From an uncultured Desulfobacteraceae bacterium (GTDB lineage Bacteria; Desulfobacterota; Desulfobacteria; Desulfobacterales; UBA5852): a stretch of DNA of 64,000 nucleotides. Each line of letters starts with the position of its first letter. The first letter of the stretch is position 1. Both the position numbers and the translations under genes were made by a program. Below the pieces are notes generated by a model. That model made no database searches. It was not told where the DNA came from and worked only from the letters and a program-made list of their open reading frames with translations. This document shows positions 52,091 to 61,492 of the stretch, one piece after another. The stretch covers positions 186,001-250,000 of the forward strand of contig CAJXSL010000001.1 of the NCBI GenBank assembly GCA_913060875.1, given 5' to 3'.

Positions 52091-53002
52091 TCAGAGGCTC
52101 TTTTTGTAGTCGCGGTATTCTTTCCAAAGCCGTTCTTTCAGTACGGGATCGGTTTCCTTCTCGGCGGCCTCGCGCAGCTGCCGGGCCACGATGTCGTCAT
52201 CCTGGGTGTCGGCGGCCTGATCCGCCTGACCGGCCGATTTTTCGGTTCCCTGGCCCTGGGAGGACTTGGCCGGGCGCTTGGAGGGATCCCGGCCGCCGCC
52301 GGTCTCCTTGGCGCCGCCTTCCGGGTCGGCATCACCGGCGTCGCCCTCCAAACCTTCCATGCCGCCCTGCTCGGCGTCTTCACCGGTCTCCGTGCCGCCT
52401 CCGGACGACGACGTACCGCTTTCCATGCCGCTCTCGCTGTCTTCGGAGCCCTCACCCCCGCCACCGTCGCCCTCCGCCAGGCCGCGGGCCGCCTCGGCAG
52501 CTTCCTGGGCCAGCTGTTTCATCTTCAACTCGGACTCCACCCGGGCCAGTTCGCTTTCGGTGAGCAGCATGTCGTCAAAAGCCGCGATGGATTGATCCAG
52601 TTCCCGCTGGAGGGCCCGCAGCTGGTCGAGTTCCCGGTCCTCGGGCACATCGAGGGCGGGTGGGGGCAGGGGGGCGCTCCCGTCTCCGGCGCGGCCGGCG
52701 GCCGCGGACCGTTTTTGGGCCTGTTCGAGGGCCCGGACGATTTTGCGTTTTTCGTCCGTGAGCTGACGCACGCGGTCCAGGTAGGTTTCATACAACTGGA
52801 TGCGTTCGGGCGAGGCGTCGGTGCCGGCCCGGTACTGGTTGAGTTCGGTCAGGATGCGTGCCTCAGTGGCCAGGCCGATTTCCAGCTCCAGGCGGGCCGT
52901 GGCCAGACGATCCTCTAGAGAGGCTGCTCCGGCCGTCGAAATCACAACCAGCAGGAACAGCAGGGTATAACCCCCTATCCGTATCCGGTGGTGCACCCGC
53001 AT
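52091..53002 (-). CDS. exported coiled-coil protein with low-complexity acidic tail
   Basis: This 303-residue protein has a signal peptide (about 1-26, ending TAGAAS) and two coiled-coil stretches (about 27-95 and 125-170). A Gly/Ser/Glu-rich disordered region (175-255) and a short charged helix (DDDIVARQLREAAEKETDPV) follow. The C-terminus KERLWKEYRDYKKSL is well conserved-looking but of unknown role. AGGGATAAG precedes the ATG. It is first of a pair with the lipoprotein gene and likely works in the periplasm beside the VWA/kinase machine. Confidence 0.75.
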   Translation of the reverse strand: MRVHHRIRIGGYTLLFLLVVISTAGAASLEDRLATARLELEIGLATEARILTELNQYRAGTDASPERIQLYETYLDRVRQLTDEKRKIVRALEQAQKRSAAAGRAGDGSAPLPPPALDVPEDRELDQLRALQRELDQSIAAFDDMLLTESELARVESELKMKQLAQEAAEAARGLAEGDGGGGEGSEDSESGMESGTSSSGGGTETGEDAEQGGMEGLEGDAGDADPEGGAKETGGGRDPSKRPAKSSQGQGTEKSAGQADQAADTQDDDIVARQLREAAEKETDPVLKERLWKEYRDYKKSL

Positions 53003-53170
53003 GACGCTTATCCCTCATTGAGCCGATGATATGCTAAAATTATTAGTGATTTGCATTTGAGGTGTCAAGTTCGGTCCGTGCGTAGTTGCGAATGGGAAAG
53101 CTAAGATTGGAATCGATCCAAACCGTCCACCTATGAAAGTTGGCCCGGAAAGATTTTACTACTTCAGGGT
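53003..53170. other. intergenic sequence upstream of the coiled-coil gene
   Basis: No ORF or clear repeat is seen; it is AT-richer than its surroundings and should hold the promoter of the minus-strand pair. Confidence 0.3.
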
Positions 53171-53370
53171 GTTACTTTTCTTCCCCGTGGAAGAAAAGTA
53201 ACCAAAAGAACACGCCCGTGTCCCGAGACCCCTGCGGGGTTTCCCTGCGCGTTGACGTAACGGCCGGAGCGTGCGGAAACTCCCCCGCCTTCGCTTTGGC
53301 TACGGCGGGCTCAAACAGTCCGCACGCTTTTTCCCGTCCGTTACGTCAATGCTCGGCACGGGACAATGGG
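53171..53370. repeat. compound stem-loop repeat
   Basis: GTTACTTTTCTTCC pairs perfectly (14 bp) with GGAAGAAAAGTAAC at 53189-53202. A second, longer interrupted stem follows: GACGTAACGG, GCGTGCGGA and CCCGCC against GGCGGG, TCCGCACGC and CCGTTACGTC, ending near 53350. The GTTACTTTTCTTCC hairpin followed by CAAAAGAA is an intergenic pattern seen in many proteobacteria. It may terminate ppdK transcripts, whose stop is 68 bases away. Confidence 0.65.
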
Positions 53371-53437
53371 ATACAACCCAACCCTACTCCCAAATGATTC
53401 CGGATGAAATCTATTCGATACAGTGTGTTGCTATCGT

Positions 53438-56164
53438 TTATCCTATGTCCTTCAATGCGGCATGGGCGGCGGCCAGGCGGGCCACCGGCACCCGGAAGGG
53501 CGAGCAGGACACGTAATTGAGCCCCAACTTGTGGCAGTGCATGATGGATTCGGGATCGCCGCCGTGTTCGCCGCAGATGCCGCACTCCAGGTCCGGGTTG
53601 ACGGAGCGGCCCTTCTTGACGGCGATGTCCATCAGCTCCCCGACCCCTTCCCGGTCGATGGTGGCAAAGGGGTTGTTCGGCAGGATCTTGTTTTCCATGT
53701 AGTCCACCAGGAAGCCGGTCTCGGCATCGTCCCGGGAGACGCCGAAAGTGGTCTGGGTCAGGTCGTTGGTGCCGAAGGAGACGAACTCGGCGTATTCCGC
53801 GATCTGGTCGGCGGTCAGGGCGGCCCGGGGGATTTCGATCATGGTGCCGAACTTGTAGGCCACATCCATCAACTGCTCCTCCATGACCCGGTGGGCTTCT
53901 TCCTCCAGAATGCTGCGCTGGTATTTCAATTCGTTCACGTGGCTGGTCAGCGGGATCATGATTTCGGGATGCACGTCCACGCCTTCACGGGACACCAGGC
54001 AGGCCGCCTCGAAAATGGCCCGAACCTGCATGGTGGTCAGCTCGGGCACGATCATGCCCAGGCGCACGCCGCGCAGACCCAGCATGGGGTTTTCCTCCCG
54101 CAGGCTTTCCACGCGTTTGAGGATGCGCTCTTTTTTGCGGTACTGCTCGAGCAGGGCGTCGATGGCCTCCAGGTCGGCGGCATGCTGCAGGCGGATTTTC
54201 AGGTCGGACAGCTCCGTCAAAAGCGCGATGTGGTTGGGCAGGAATTCATGCAGGGGCGGATCGATCAGGCGGATGATCACCGGCAGGCCGTCCATGGCCC
54301 GGAACAGGCCGGCAAAATCATCCCGCTGGAACGGCAGCAGGGCATCCAGGGCCTCGCGCCGCTCGATGGGCAGGTCGGTCATGATCATTTTCTGGATATG
54401 GGGCAGCCGGTGGGTTTCGAAGAACATGTGTTCCGTCCGGCAGAGGCCGATCCCCTGGGCGCCGTATTCCCGTGCCCGGCGGGCATCGTCCGGATAGTCG
54501 GCATTGGTCCAGACCCCCAGGTGGCGGTAGGCGTCGGCCCAGCCGAGCAGCTTGATCAGCCAGGGGTCCTTGATGTCCGGGGCGGTGGTGGTCAGCTGGC
54601 CCTTGTAGATTTCACCGATGGTGCCGTCGATGGAAATCCAGTCGCCCTCCTGGATCACCTCCGAGCCGATGGTCATCTGGCGCTTGCCCATGTCGATCTT
54701 GAGCTCGGATACCCCGACCACGGCCGGCTTGCCGAACTGGCGGGCCACCAGGGCGGCATGGCTGGTGCGCCCGCCCCGGCTGGTCAGAATGCCTTTGGCG
54801 GCCAGCATGCCGTGCACATCGTCCGGTTTGGTCTCCGGCCGCACCATGATCACGGACCGGCCCTCGTTTTTGGCCCAGGCCTCGGCCAGGTCGGCCTCCA
54901 GGGCCACGACACCCACGGCGGCCCCGGGGGAGACATTGAGGCCGGTGGCCAGCATCTGCTCCATCTCGCGGGCGGCCTGGGCGGATTCCAGGCTGAACTG
55001 GGGGTGCAGGAAAAAGTCCACCTGATCCGGCGAGACCCGCAGAACAGCCTCTTCCCTGTTGATCAGGTTTTCCTCGGCCATTTCCACGGCGATGCGCACG
55101 GCCGCCTGGGCGGTGCGTTTGCCGTCGCGGGTCTGGAGCATCCACAGATGGCCGTTTTCGATGGTGAATTCCATGTCCTGCATTTCACGGTAATGGTTTT
55201 CGAGGCGCTTGGCGATATCGATGAGTTCCTGGTAGGCTTCGGGCATTTCCTCCTGCAGCTGGGAAATATCGCGCGTCATGCGGATGCCGGCCACCACGTC
55301 TTCGCCCTGGGCGTTGGTCAGGTAGTCCCCCTCGATCATTTTCTCGCCGGTGGACCCGTTGCGGGTCATGGCCACACCGGTGGCGCTCGTATCGCCCATG
55401 TTGCCGAAGACCATGGTCACGATGCTCACCGCGGTGCCGAGATCGTGGGCAATGCCGGCGGCGTTGCGGTAGTCGATGGCCCGCTTGCCGTTCCAGCTCT
55501 TGAACACCGCTTCGGTGGCCAGGCGCAGCTGCTTGTAGGGGTCCTGGGGAAAGTTCATTTTGGCATGGCGGTAGAAGATGGCCTTGAAGTCGGATACGAT
55601 GCTGCGCAGGGTTTCCGGCGGCAGCTGGGCATCGTTTTCCACCTGGTCCTTGCGGCGGGCATGCTCCAGGACTTCCTCGAAAAAGTCGTCCGCAATTTCC
55701 ATGACCACGCTGCCGAACATCTGGATCAGGCGGCGGTAGGCATCGTAGACGAAGCGCTCGTCGCCGGTCAGGTCGATCATGCCCTGGACCGTTTTGTCAT
55801 TGAGCCCGATGTTCAGGACCGTGTCCATCATGCCGGGCATGGAAAATTTGGCGCCGCTGCGGCAGGAGACCAGCAGGGGACGGTCAGCGTCTCCGAAAAC
55901 CTTGCCGCTGGCCTGCTCCACGGCTTTCAGGGCCGCCAGCAGTTGCTCCCACAACCCTTCCGGCAGCAGGTTGCCGGCTTCCAGATAGGTGTTGCAGGCT
56001 TCGGTGGTGACGGTGAAACCCGGCGGCACGGGAATCCCGATCCGGGCCATTTCGGCCAGGTTGGCGCCCTTGCCTCCCAAAAGGCCGCGTACGCCCTCCC
56101 AGTCACCCCCGGCGTTGGCTTGCGCTTCTTCGACTTCGCTGAACAGATAGACCCACTTCGTCAT
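53438..56164 (-). CDS. ppdK: pyruvate, phosphate dikinase
   Basis: This 908-residue enzyme converts pyruvate, ATP and phosphate to PEP, AMP and PPi, or the reverse. The order is an N-terminal nucleotide domain (LLVSCRSGAKFSMPGMMD), a phosphohistidine domain with GGRTSHAALVARQFGKPA near 450, and the C-terminal PEP/pyruvate barrel with the catalytic cysteine in ECGICGEHGGD. Length equals other bacterial enzymes. It is monocistronic with its own near-consensus promoter. In a sulfate reducer it serves gluconeogenesis or PPi-linked glycolysis. Confidence 0.97.
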   Translation of the reverse strand: MTKWVYLFSEVEEAQANAGGDWEGVRGLLGGKGANLAEMARIGIPVPPGFTVTTEACNTYLEAGNLLPEGLWEQLLAALKAVEQASGKVFGDADRPLLVSCRSGAKFSMPGMMDTVLNIGLNDKTVQGMIDLTGDERFVYDAYRRLIQMFGSVVMEIADDFFEEVLEHARRKDQVENDAQLPPETLRSIVSDFKAIFYRHAKMNFPQDPYKQLRLATEAVFKSWNGKRAIDYRNAAGIAHDLGTAVSIVTMVFGNMGDTSATGVAMTRNGSTGEKMIEGDYLTNAQGEDVVAGIRMTRDISQLQEEMPEAYQELIDIAKRLENHYREMQDMEFTIENGHLWMLQTRDGKRTAQAAVRIAVEMAEENLINREEAVLRVSPDQVDFFLHPQFSLESAQAAREMEQMLATGLNVSPGAAVGVVALEADLAEAWAKNEGRSVIMVRPETKPDDVHGMLAAKGILTSRGGRTSHAALVARQFGKPAVVGVSELKIDMGKRQMTIGSEVIQEGDWISIDGTIGEIYKGQLTTTAPDIKDPWLIKLLGWADAYRHLGVWTNADYPDDARRAREYGAQGIGLCRTEHMFFETHRLPHIQKMIMTDLPIERREALDALLPFQRDDFAGLFRAMDGLPVIIRLIDPPLHEFLPNHIALLTELSDLKIRLQHAADLEAIDALLEQYRKKERILKRVESLREENPMLGLRGVRLGMIVPELTTMQVRAIFEAACLVSREGVDVHPEIMIPLTSHVNELKYQRSILEEEAHRVMEEQLMDVAYKFGTMIEIPRAALTADQIAEYAEFVSFGTNDLTQTTFGVSRDDAETGFLVDYMENKILPNNPFATIDREGVGELMDIAVKKGRSVNPDLECGICGEHGGDPESIMHCHKLGLNYVSCSPFRVPVARLAAAHAALKDIG

Positions 56165-56402
56165 TATGATGTCCCCCCTTCATACTGGCTGCTTAATATC
56201 CCACCGCGCGGACATGTCCCGACCGCATCGGCAGAAGGCGTTTTCGACAAGGAATTCAACGATATGAAGCCGACCTGGGCATCGGGCGCGGTGAGCGCCG
56301 CAGGGCGGGATGGCCTCGTCCCCCGAACGGTAAAGGTTTCGGGGCGGACGATGCAATGCCAACGGGCTGCGCTGGCACCCCAAGTTTCTCGACTTTCATT
56401 TT

Positions 56403-56431
56403 ATATAAGCCAGGGAAGGAAAAACTGTCAA
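56403..56431 (-). promoter_or_regulatory. promoter of ppdK
   Basis: On the minus strand TTGACA (56431-56426) and TTATAT (56408-56403) are separated by exactly 17 bases, about 240 bases before the start codon. The long leader between has no clear known riboswitch. Confidence 0.6.
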
Positions 56432-56572
56432 TTGCCAATAACTTGACCGGGGGCGACAGGATCGGTACAAAAATGGGGGGCAATTGAAATGACGCGATTC
56501 GTTTGGGCGGAATTAATGGCCGCCGCGGTTTTCAAGCTGCACGGCCCAAACAGTTCATTGTGTGGCGGCAGG

Positions 56573-56959
56573 TTATCCGATTATTCGTTTGATTAGACCT
56601 GCGGCGAACGCCATGACAGAGAACGCCAGAAATAGCCAGATAAAAATTTTCCACCTTCTCTTGAGGATTTCATTGGCGCCGAAATGCCAAATGTCCGGAT
56701 CGACCGTCACATCGATCGGCAAATCGGCAAGAATAGTTTTGGCCTCCTCGGCAAATTCAGGCGAGACCAGAATATTGTAATAGGTCCCCGGCCCCATTGC
56801 CGGTTGGAAGGGCATGGCGATCCTAAGGCCACTGGAGGTTTCCATCTGTTTGTAGAAGGGAATATCGTTTTCCTTTAAAGCATTTGCGGCCATATCATGC
56901 TCGAATAATTTGCCTGTGCTCAATATGCAAACATGGTTGCCGGTCGAAGTTTTATTCAT
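56573..56959 (-). CDS. DUF2007-like protein with a C-terminal membrane helix
   Basis: The start is the ATG at 56959 (128 residues), though its ribosome site is weak; an upstream frame to 57010 is possible. Residues 5-75 (CILSTGKLFEHDMAANALKE, then NILVSPEFAEEAKTIL) match the DUF2007 putative signal-transducing fold. A membrane helix (about 102-124) ends in GLIKRIIG. Function is unknown. It marks the start of the AT-richer stretch after ppdK. Confidence 0.7.
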   Translation of the reverse strand: MNKTSTGNHVCILSTGKLFEHDMAANALKENDIPFYKQMETSSGLRIAMPFQPAMGPGTYYNILVSPEFAEEAKTILADLPIDVTVDPDIWHFGANEILKRRWKIFIWLFLAFSVMAFAAGLIKRIIG

Positions 56960-57231
56960 TGTTCTGTAACGGGTTGGGTATAAGGAGCGCGACTTTAGGG
57001 ACAGGAGCAATAACGGACATGTTTAATCGGCGATACCGGTGCTGTCGCTGTTTTGCTGTTGATATATCTGCGCTGACTGTTGAATAGTCTGCCAATAATG
57101 AATAATTATGATGCGATCCAATATGCCTACTATATGCCTATATGCTTCCCATGGAAAAAAGGCACGCCATCGACCCAATTGCACACCACGGCTAAAAATG
57201 GTATTGTACCCTAAATACTAAGGACACGACC

Positions 57232-57678
57232 ATGACACTATTCACCATCGGTTATGAAGGGCTCGACGAACGGCAATTTATGGCGCACCTATCCCACCAT
57301 GGTGTGGATTTGGTCGCAGACGTACGAAAGCTACCGGTCAGCCGCAAAAAGGGCTTCTCAAAGACGGCGTTGGGTGAAATGCTCAAGAAACGCAAGATTA
57401 GCTATCTTAATTTTCAGGTGCTCGGTGCTCCCAAAAACATCCGCGAGGAACTTTATCGTTCAGGTGATTACCAGCGCTTCTTTCTGCGATACCGGGATAG
57501 CATCGCCGATAAGCAGAACGACCTTAAAGCGATCCTCAACCTAATCCATTCAGGCCAGAACGTTACATTGCTTTGCTTTGAGCGGGATCCCCAAAAATGC
57601 CACCGTAAGGTGGTCGCCGAAGAAATCAAAAAAATCGACGGTAATGGCTTAAAGGTCAACCACATCATTCCCATCTAA
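57232..57678 (+). CDS. DUF488 family protein
   Basis: This 148-residue protein has the family marks TIGYEGLDERQFM at the start, VADVRKLPVSRKKGF, and CFERDPQKCHRKVVAEEI near residue 120. The conserved Arg/Lys and Cys/His sites suggest nucleic acid or nucleotide binding, but no reaction is established. AAGGACACGACC precedes the ATG. Its stop overlaps the stop of the convergent gene by three bases. Confidence 0.9.
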   Translation: MTLFTIGYEGLDERQFMAHLSHHGVDLVADVRKLPVSRKKGFSKTALGEMLKKRKISYLNFQVLGAPKNIREELYRSGDYQRFFLRYRDSIADKQNDLKAILNLIHSGQNVTLLCFERDPQKCHRKVVAEEIKKIDGNGLKVNHIIPI

Positions 57679-58472
57679 GCAAAAAGCGCTCTCTGCTGGG
57701 TTGCATGTCTTGGCGGATAAAAAAAGCCCAAAACACAAAACACTTGTTGGTGATTAGCCATATTCCCCAAAATAATGTAAGTGTCACGATTCTCGCCAAA
57801 AATGTCCTTGCGGATCTTATCCTTGATTTTCGTCTCAAAATCACGGTCATACCTTAGCCGCCTGTATAGCTGACCAAACTCCCAATCGAGGATGCTCATC
57901 TTGTGGCCTCCGCAAGCGGGGTCCCTACAGAAAAATTCGATCGATATTCGGATGGGTAGGATGTAAAGATCTTTTTTTTCCTCAAACATGTCGATCTGGC
58001 TTATTATACTATCCTTCTTAGCGGTCGCCTCGGCCACTTCATACTCTTTTCGGGGTTCTATTAAAACTCGCTTGAGCATTTTAGGTTTGACCAACCCCAG
58101 GGATGTCTTCTTGTCGGCCTGGGCATCACGAAGTGCCTTAACCGATGGATAGACATTGTGTTTTTGAAGGATCCAAACACATCGTCTTCTCCAATCTTTG
58201 CTTGGCTCAATAACTTCGCCCAGTTCAATAGAGTCCGGATCGATCGTATAACTTTCGGGTCGAGAGTCCGCCGTTGATTTATGAATGGCGGCTCGTATCC
58301 ATTGGTATTTTCTAAACTGCTGGTTTCCTTCAAGGTATCGAAACCGGATGGGATAAAGTCTTACCAACGATCGTGACTCGGCCAAAATGCCGGCTGTGCA
58401 AACGGTTTCGGTGTATTTCCGGCTAATCTCGGGATATGTTTTGACAAAGATCAGAATATCCTTCTTGGCCAT
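57675..58472 (-). CDS. unknown protein convergent with DUF488
   Basis: The ATG at 58472 follows AAGGAG, giving 265 residues. It has FVKTYPEISRKYTETVCTAG at the start and a CRDPACGGHKMSILDWEFGQ motif near 205 that could bind a metal (Cys, Cys, His). No known family is recalled, but proteins of this size beside DUF488 genes are familiar to me. Normally such partners are collinear; here they converge with overlapping stop codons, so each mRNA could silence the other. It is AT-richer than the surrounding genes. Confidence 0.75.
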   Translation of the reverse strand: MAKKDILIFVKTYPEISRKYTETVCTAGILAESRSLVRLYPIRFRYLEGNQQFRKYQWIRAAIHKSTADSRPESYTIDPDSIELGEVIEPSKDWRRRCVWILQKHNVYPSVKALRDAQADKKTSLGLVKPKMLKRVLIEPRKEYEVAEATAKKDSIISQIDMFEEKKDLYILPIRISIEFFCRDPACGGHKMSILDWEFGQLYRRLRYDRDFETKIKDKIRKDIFGENRDTYIILGNMANHQQVFCVLGFFYPPRHATQQRALFA

Positions 58473-58503
58473 AGTGACTCTCCTTGGCGGCTCACATCGG
58501 GGA

Positions 58504-58533
58504 CTATTAAGGGACGGGGGGCTATTAAGGGAC
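58504..58533. repeat. direct repeat CTATTAAGGGAC
   Basis: The 12-mer CTATTAAGGGAC occurs at 58504-58515 and 58522-58533. This type of AAGGGAC repeat is often left beside REP-associated transposases, but none is seen here. Confidence 0.5.
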
Positions 58534-58659
58534 ATTGTTGACAAACTACACAAAGAGTTTTGGTTTGTACTCTTATTCAACAGCGTCCACCTAACTGCCT
58601 TTAATGGAAGTTGTTGAATTATTTAAGGGCGTCCAACATGACGCACGTTGGTCTGAGGA

Positions 58660-59154
58660 TTACTTATACGTATTGTTACGCAACGTCTCTATGTCGTATT
58701 CATCCTTTGATATTGTCATGATCAACTCGTAGTTTGTTGGTGTCAATGATTTTTGGATCTGTTTTTCATCAAAGGGATTATTTTGCAAACACGTTCCTAT
58801 TTCTTGAATATTTTCCTCACCTCGGAACATGAGATGTCTAGTAAACATGCAAAAACCAAATAATTTGCCAAATTTTTCATTGTTTCCTGCTATGTTGCCA
58901 CTGACGGATGCAGATGCGTATTCGAAGCATTCTTTTGTAAAGGGTTTCAACTCTTTGAGGCATTGATCCCTGTCAATATTTAGACATTTTAAATACGATG
59001 GTTGATCGCAATACAGATAAGCCCCTTTTTTCTTGAATTGCTGTGAAAGAATTTGATTTTGAATATCATCGGTAAGTACAATTTCATGTTTTTCTGTTTG
59101 AGCGCAACCTATCATCAGAAAGAGGGCAAAAGCACAGAGGAATGTTTGGCGCAT
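58660..59154 (-). CDS. small lipoprotein of unknown function
   Basis: The ATG at 59154 is preceded by AAGGA, giving 164 residues. The signal ends FLMIGCAQT, a lipobox. The mature part has seven cysteines (YLYCDQ, LKCLN, DQCL, KECF, FGFCMF, GTCL), suggesting disulfide bonds in the periplasm. No family is recognised. It is AT-rich with low-GC codons, unlike the window's core genes. Confidence 0.7.
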   Translation of the reverse strand: MRQTFLCAFALFLMIGCAQTEKHEIVLTDDIQNQILSQQFKKKGAYLYCDQPSYLKCLNIDRDQCLKELKPFTKECFEYASASVSGNIAGNNEKFGKLFGFCMFTRHLMFRGEENIQEIGTCLQNNPFDEKQIQKSLTPTNYELIMTISKDEYDIETLRNNTYK

Positions 59155-59276
59155 GGGAGCAGTCCTTGTTTTATTATTTAAGCACGTCACGAATGATCTA
59201 TCCGCATTGTCTATCAAGTTAAAGCGTAAAGCACGTTCTTTACGAATGTTCCCTTTATGTATAGAAAATCAAACTA

Positions 59277-59480
59277 TTATTTCTTTCTTTCACAAAACGC
59301 CCAAATTAAAACAAAAATCCACAAGGCTATTGTCCAACCTCCAAAAAGATTTACCAAAAATATCAAAAATGTCGCAGCAGAATTTCTGCCCGATGCGATG
59401 ACAGTCGGAAAAAAATAAATATACAAAGCAACAATGCCGATTATAATATAGAAGATTATTTCCAATCCTGACTCTGTCAT
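59277..59480 (-). CDS. superinfection-immunity-like small membrane protein
   Basis: This 67-residue protein has two membrane helices. The second contains FLVNLFGGWTIALWIFVLIWA, matching the pattern of the superinfection immunity (T4 Imm-like) family, where a conserved Asn-Gly-Trp-Thr segment lies before the second helix. In phage T4 the protein blocks DNA entry of a second phage; bacterial homologues are mostly uncharacterised. Its ribosome site is weak. It sits in the AT-rich accessory stretch. Confidence 0.7.
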   Translation of the reverse strand: MTESGLEIIFYIIIGIVALYIYFFPTVIASGRNSAATFLIFLVNLFGGWTIALWIFVLIWAFCERKK

Positions 59481-59680
59481 ACTTTTATCATTTCAGCGTT
59501 AAATCTTGCGATATCTTATGAAGATTGACGCTAACGTTGAGATCAGGTGCAGATGAAATCTTACAACCAATAGATTAATAAAAATTGTGGCGACTAAATA
59601 CATATTTTGCTAAAAGCGATGCCGTCTTTGGCTGCAGTCTGAAGAATTTGGTTTGACTTCGGTATAAAGGTATTAAAAAA

Positions 59681-60406
59681 TTATTGTACCATTTTCTGCA
59701 TTTCAATAATGCGCATTCTCTGTGATGTGTTGTCAATTTTTATCGTCATATCAAAAACAGTTTTTACATATATATTCATTGTAGGTTCTTTTATAAAATA
59801 TCCATTATAAATCACAGGTATTGAGGAGCCATTTACCCTTAGTTTTCCTTCGCCTTTGATTTCCACCAGTGGGTATTTTCGATCTTTATAATAGGTTTCC
59901 CCGTGGACATAGCAGTACGCATCTATTTCCATATTCGCCTTACCAAAGTAGAGATTATATTTTGATGGAATTATTTCACCGGATGAGGCATAGGGGGAAA
60001 GGTAGAGCCCTAAAGATTTCTTGAAAAGTCCTTTTAAGGAGTTAGTTTGGCTGGGCGTAAGAACACCTGACTTGTCAACAATATGAATTATCTTTTGGTT
60101 TTTTTGGTTATACTGAACCAATAAATTCTTTATTTCAAAAGTTACTATATCATCATGAACTTTCATAGATATTATATTATTTTCTGTTTCTTCCTTCTCG
60201 GGTGAAATAGTTGTTAGTACCTGCTCAATTTTATACTCTCCTTCCGGCATGCTTGTGTTGAACAACAATAAATTATTTTTTTGTTCAATACTGAAGCATT
60301 CACCGTCATAGCAAAACGTGGGCTCGACATTAAACTTTTCAGGCTGTTGCGATGATACACATCCGAATAAAAATAAAGAAATGAGTATTATAACAAATTT
60401 TTTCAT
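59681..60406 (-). CDS. lipoprotein of unknown function
   Basis: I use the ATG at 60406 (241 residues), with AAGGGA six bases upstream. The signal ends in SLFLFGCVSS, a lipobox. The rest is beta-rich with FCYDGECFSIEQKNN near residue 30 and no catalytic motif; it might be a surface or periplasmic binding protein. It is strongly AT-rich. No family is recognised. Confidence 0.7.
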   Translation of the reverse strand: MKKFVIILISLFLFGCVSSQQPEKFNVEPTFCYDGECFSIEQKNNLLLFNTSMPEGEYKIEQVLTTISPEKEETENNIISMKVHDDIVTFEIKNLLVQYNQKNQKIIHIVDKSGVLTPSQTNSLKGLFKKSLGLYLSPYASSGEIIPSKYNLYFGKANMEIDAYCYVHGETYYKDRKYPLVEIKGEGKLRVNGSSIPVIYNGYFIKEPTMNIYVKTVFDMTIKIDNTSQRMRIIEMQKMVQ

Positions 60407-60890
60407 ATACATTCCCTTGTGTTTGAATGTGGGTAAACTGAGTTGCCAAGGAACTTATTACGCAACAACACGCTGCAATTAACAGATTGATCAAGCCAAC
60501 GAACTATAGCTCTTGCGACGCGTACTTGTCGATACTACTACTTTCTATCAACCGGGTATCGATCGATCATTTCAGCATCAAGCAACCCCCTATGGGAATC
60601 GCCCTATATCTTGACCAAAGCAATCCACGCGCAACCCTCCTGAAGGTGACGCCCTGCTTTTTTAAATTTTCATTATGCCGGCTTGGGGGGTAATTCTGGT
60701 GGTGCCTGATACAAAGATGGACAGAATTCGTTATGAACTAATACTCATATATATTGACATGGGTTTTTAGTCAATCATTTCAAAGAGTAGGTCGGTTCAA
60801 AAATGCTGCCGCCGGCACAGCAATGAACGTTGGGTTGGGATTGGATAACCACAAGTGGGGTTGGGCGCCTTATTGCGGTGACTGCGTTGA
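60407..60890. other. 484-bp region without a recognised gene
   Basis: Short ORFs exist, but none has a family match, a good ribosome site or a convincing length. Base composition changes here from the AT-rich stretch back to the GC-rich core, so a boundary of transferred DNA may lie at about 60.7-60.8 kb. Confidence 0.4.
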
Positions 60891-61289
60891 TCAGGCCGGT
60901 GAGTGCGGGATGGCGGTATCGTCATCGCTCCCGCAACCTATCCAGGCCAGGGCTTTCGCCATGTCGAGGAAAATTTCCGAGCTGCATCCGGCGCATTCGG
61001 CGTTGATGCAGAACATGCGGCCCATGGCATAGGTGAAGGAGCCGCGTTCCGCCACGAAGACCATTTTGTTGAAGAAGCGATTGCGTTTCAGGTCGTAGAC
61101 GATCCTCTCGATTTCATGCCCCGGCACGTCGATATGGGCCTTGCGAAGATCGATCAGGGTATCGATGGGCACCTGGAAAGACGGGTCGGCGGTGATGTCA
61201 TCCCATGTCCTGTAGAAGTCCCTGACGGTCACCACGCCTTCGGCCTTGAACAGCAGCAGATAATCTTTGAGGAGGTAGGATATGGGCAT
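60891..61289 (-). CDS. STAS/SpoIIAA-like protein (paralogue-like to 30289)
   Basis: The start at 61289 gives 132 residues. Strands and helices (ISYLLKDYLLLFKAEGVV, IDTLIDLRKAHIDVPG, FNKMVFVAERGSFTYAMG) have the same order as the protein at 30289 and end ALAWIG. It has two cysteines in FCINAECAGCS that its relative lacks. Function is unknown, perhaps a signalling partner of the histidine kinase encoded next to it, which lies on the same strand. Confidence 0.65.
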   Translation of the reverse strand: MPISYLLKDYLLLFKAEGVVTVRDFYRTWDDITADPSFQVPIDTLIDLRKAHIDVPGHEIERIVYDLKRNRFFNKMVFVAERGSFTYAMGRMFCINAECAGCSSEIFLDMAKALAWIGCGSDDDTAIPHSPA

Positions 61290-61492
61290 TGGCGGAGCGA
61301 TTCCTGTCGTTATGAGAATTATCTTCCAGGTGCCGAGGCGTACCATGCCAGAAAAATACAATAAGATCAAGTGGACGGGTAATTTTTTGCAGTGAGAAGG
61401 GGTCAAGGGTTCAGAGGGGCGAGGGTTCAAGTGTTTATTCGTTAAGGACTGAAGCAGCGCCTTTAGCGCATAGCGCCAATAGCGGTTTGGGC

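Noticed and set aside
53423-56446. 1007-codon plus-strand ORF antisense to ppdK
   Set aside because: It mirrors the third-position GC pattern of ppdK, has no family motif and a His/Gly/Asp-rich composition typical of antisense shadows.
60487-60693. 68-codon plus-strand ORF
   Set aside because: No ribosome site, no family match and low-complexity composition in a transition region.
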